From NCBI GenBank assembly GCA_037355855.1, contig CM074764.1:4595070-4659069 (forward strand): a DNA stretch of 64,000 nucleotides. The letters run 5' to 3'. Each line of letters opens with the position of its first letter. Position 1 is the first letter of the stretch. Positions 62,220 through 64,000 of the stretch are shown one piece after another. The translations under genes were made by a program, and so were the position numbers. A model generated the notes under the pieces. The model ran no database searches. It was not told the DNA's origin and was given only the letters and a program-made list of their open reading frames with translations. The DNA comes from Pseudo-nitzschia pungens. Taxonomy: Eukaryota; Bacillariophyta; Bacillariophyceae; Bacillariales; Bacillariaceae.

Positions 62220-62710
62220 TGAACTGTATACTGATGCCTCCAACCTACAACTAGGTGCTGCCATCCTACAAGATGGCAAGCCAATTGCATACTGGTCCAA
62301 GAAACTATCTGATGCCCAGAAGAACTATACTACTACGGAAAAAGAACTCCTAGCAATTGTACTCTGTTGCAAAGAGTACCGAAAGATGCTACTTGGCGGT
62401 GTTATCAATGTATACACTGACCATAAGAATCTTACCTTCCGAACCCTATCAGTCCAACGAGTCCTCCGGTGGAGATTATTCCTAGAAGAATTCGGTGTCA
62501 ACCTCACCTATATTGAAGGCAAGAAGAATGTTCTTGCTGATGCCTTCTCCAGACTCCCCCGGATGGATCCACCTACAGTGGGGAAGAAAGAAGCCCTTGG
62601 TAAGGGCACTCTTATCGATTTTTTGAAACTTGAAGTCCCCAAGCAAGATGAAGAACTGTTTTTAGCAGAGTTCCCGAACCTATTTCAGCACTTATGCAAT
62701 GACGCAGATC
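62220..62710 (+). pseudogene. pol: G1 pol, RNase H part, truncated
   Basis: Continues YTDASNLQLG, VYTDHKNLTF, LADAFSR in frame after the TRIM and stops at HLCNDADQ, the linker before integrase. Integrase is lost. Confidence 0.92.
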
Positions 62711-62887
62711 AGAGGTTCCTTTCCCAGTGGGGTTTGGAGTGTTGCTCAGTGTCTGAGTCTTCTTTTGCCACAAAATGCTCCTTGAGCAAGTTGATGGTTT
62801 CCCGGTCGAATTTCCCCTTCTTGGAGGGTCCTCCGGTTAGTTTCCAGCATTTGCCGGCATGGACCTTGCCACAGGTCTTGCATAGCT
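62711..62887 (-). repeat. Copy of the G1 left flank (H gag) inside G1
   Basis: 177 bp identical by eye to 57083-57259, including the zinc knuckle codons and the TAGCT duplication. With the following LTR the repeated block is 439 bp (57083-57521 and 62711-63149). The join shares only AGAGG. Confidence 0.95.
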
Positions 62888-63149
62888 TGTGACATGCTAG
62901 CATAGGCAAACATGAATCACGATTAAATAATTAACCGAATCCCACATACGAGCTGACCGGTGTTTGAATACAAATATTCAAACTGTACGCCGGGCGCTCC
63001 AGCAATGCATGTGTGCCGTTATTCAAAATATGAGCACGGCGCACGTTTGTATATTCAAACGTTCACATGAAAATCGTAACGCTCGCTTAAGAGTTGAAAC
63101 TTTAGTCACAATTTAATACTACTCCAATTTTCTACCTTAGAGTGTAACA
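62888..63149 (+). repeat. G1 3' LTR
   Basis: 262 bp; one change seen against the 5' LTR (GGCGCACG versus GGCGCGCG). Confidence 0.93.
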
Positions 63150-63865
63150 TAGCTGTTTGTTGCTGTTCTCCATAGGACGCTTCTTTTTGCCAGGGGACTT
63201 CCCATGGTGGTTTCCTCCCCCAGAAGTGGCGTTGGGGGTCTTCTTGGCGCCGCCGTTCTTCTTTTCCAGCTCAATGATGCACTTCTGGAGGTCTTCCTCC
63301 TTCCGGATGGTGGTTTCCAGATTTTCGAGCTTATTGATGGTGGTGTTAAAGGAGTGGGCGTATAGGTCCCATCCGATGTGTTCCAGTTTCTCTCGCTGGG
63401 AGTGAGTCATGTTGGAATCCAACATTTCCTTCATTTCTGCCGGTGTGAAACTGGTCGGTGTTTCCGCTTGGTCACTGCCGCATTCCCAGAGGCAATCTGG
63501 CAAGCAGCTCTGTAATTCGGCCATTCGATTGGCCCAGGCTCGGATGCCATACTTTAGTTCCACTCGCATCCCCCGCATGAATCTGCGGAGGAGGATATAC
63601 GAGCGTTTTCCGTTCTGGTCATTGCCAAAGATTTTGAGCTTGAGGACATGCATGCATTCCTCAATGACATCCTTCTTGTACTCCTCGGATTGGTAGTACT
63701 GGGTGAGGGCGTTTGCTACCCTTTTCTTTGGGATTGGAGCCAGGTCTTCTGGTTCTGTTTCCTCATCCGATTTTGCCGTAGCAGTCGGTTTGGTTTTGTT
63801 GGCGTTGGGAGATTTCTCCTTTGCCGCCTCCTTGGGTGTACCAGAGGGAGGTTTGTTGACGTTGC
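63150..63865 (-). pseudogene. gag: H gag, N-terminal and middle part
   Basis: Minus strand frame open from 63865 to the G1 junction (MENSNKQL then CKTCGK across G1). Begins truncated at a Lys/Pro/Ala-rich region, then HVLKLKIFGNDQ, an alpha-helical middle with ELEKKNGG and LENLETTIRKEEDL (coiled-coil-like), and a Gly/Lys basic stretch before the zinc knuckle. The 5' end is cut by the LTR at 63866. Probable Gag of the H lineage. Confidence 0.82.
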
Positions 63866-64000
63866 TGTTACGGTCTAGAGTAGAAATACACGATAGGAGT
63901 ATTTTAAAGATGAAAGGTTAATAAATTGTGTTATAAAAGAGAATGGTTGAATACTTTACGAGATGGGAATGATTTCTTGAGTATGGAATGAATGATCGAA
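63866..64000 (-). repeat. LTR of a further A/E-type element, cut by window end
   Basis: Starts TGTTACGGTCTAGAGTAG and follows the A LTR closely to the last base. The left flank is GTTGC; the rest of the element lies beyond 64000. Confidence 0.85.

Larger units (their letters stand above)
57260..63149 (+). mobile_element. G1: rearranged Ty3/Gypsy element
   Basis: Bounded by 262 bp LTRs with one visible difference and target duplication TAGCT (57255-57259 and 63150-63154), inserted in H gag just before the zinc knuckle. Gag intact; pol contains a 687 bp in-frame duplication, a TRIM-like insertion and a truncation at 62710, where a copy of the element's own left flank (62711-62887) replaces integrase. 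Confidence 0.92.

Noticed and set aside
1..64000. Host genes, tRNA or rRNA genes
   Set aside because: No frame outside the elements and no tRNA or rRNA fold was recognised by eye; a tRNAscan/Infernal search was not possible here.

Overview
The window is eukaryotic repeat DNA with no host gene that I can support. Almost every base belongs to transposable elements that have inserted into, truncated or duplicated one another. The organism cannot be named from the sequence alone. The style of the Ty3/Gypsy Pol (RT with YxxLPMG and YIDD) and of the LINE RT (GQGSGNSP, FVDD) resembles, from memory, elements expanded in diatoms and related microalgae; this is an unverified inference. All element genes lack introns and read with the standard code.

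Layout, left to right. 1-8440: a LINE (LINE-1) with decayed ORF1 and ORF2. 8441-10147: a 1.7 kb non-coding unit sharing both ends with the LINE. 10148-27032: a second LINE copy (LINE-2). The three units are directly head to tail. LINE-2 is split by a transposon with a TA target duplication (10947-16629), which itself carries a gag-only LTR element A1 (13082-16276), and by the full Gypsy element B1 (19168-24866). 27033-45796: a decayed Gypsy element D, split by the apparently intact minus-strand Gypsy C (29127-34818) and by the gag-only A2 (35871-44655); A2 in turn holds Gypsy B3 (36463-42176). 45797-50247: a pile-up of broken pieces (gag-only E, head-to-head element F, two LTR fragments). 50248-63865: a second, distinct minus-strand Gypsy lineage H, split by B2 (51122-56820) and by G1 (57260-63149). 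G1 contains a 661 bp miniature LTR element (TRIM-like, 61559-62219) and a copy of its own left flank. 63866-64000: start of another LTR.

Ten insertions have a boundary duplication that matches on both sides: GCGAT (A1), GAGCA (B1), TCGAC (C), AATCC (A2), CCCCC (B3), CCGGA (B2), TAGCT (G1), TGAAC (TRIM), TA (DNA transposon), plus restored reading frames across D. The order of events is therefore readable.

How the genes work. In every pol-bearing Gypsy copy, gag and pol lie in one reading frame separated by a single TGA, with no conserved pol ATG. Stop-codon readthrough is the simplest way to make Gag-Pol, and two small hairpins follow the TGA in most copies. Pol order is protease, reverse transcriptase, RNase H, integrase, GPF-type tail. 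Directly after each 5' LTR, where a tRNA primer site would be expected, all families carry the 14-base perfect palindrome ACAGTAATTACTGT. The gag-only elements A1, A2 and E share leader, gag and 3' region with the full elements but lack protease through integrase, so they probably depend on Pol supplied in trans.
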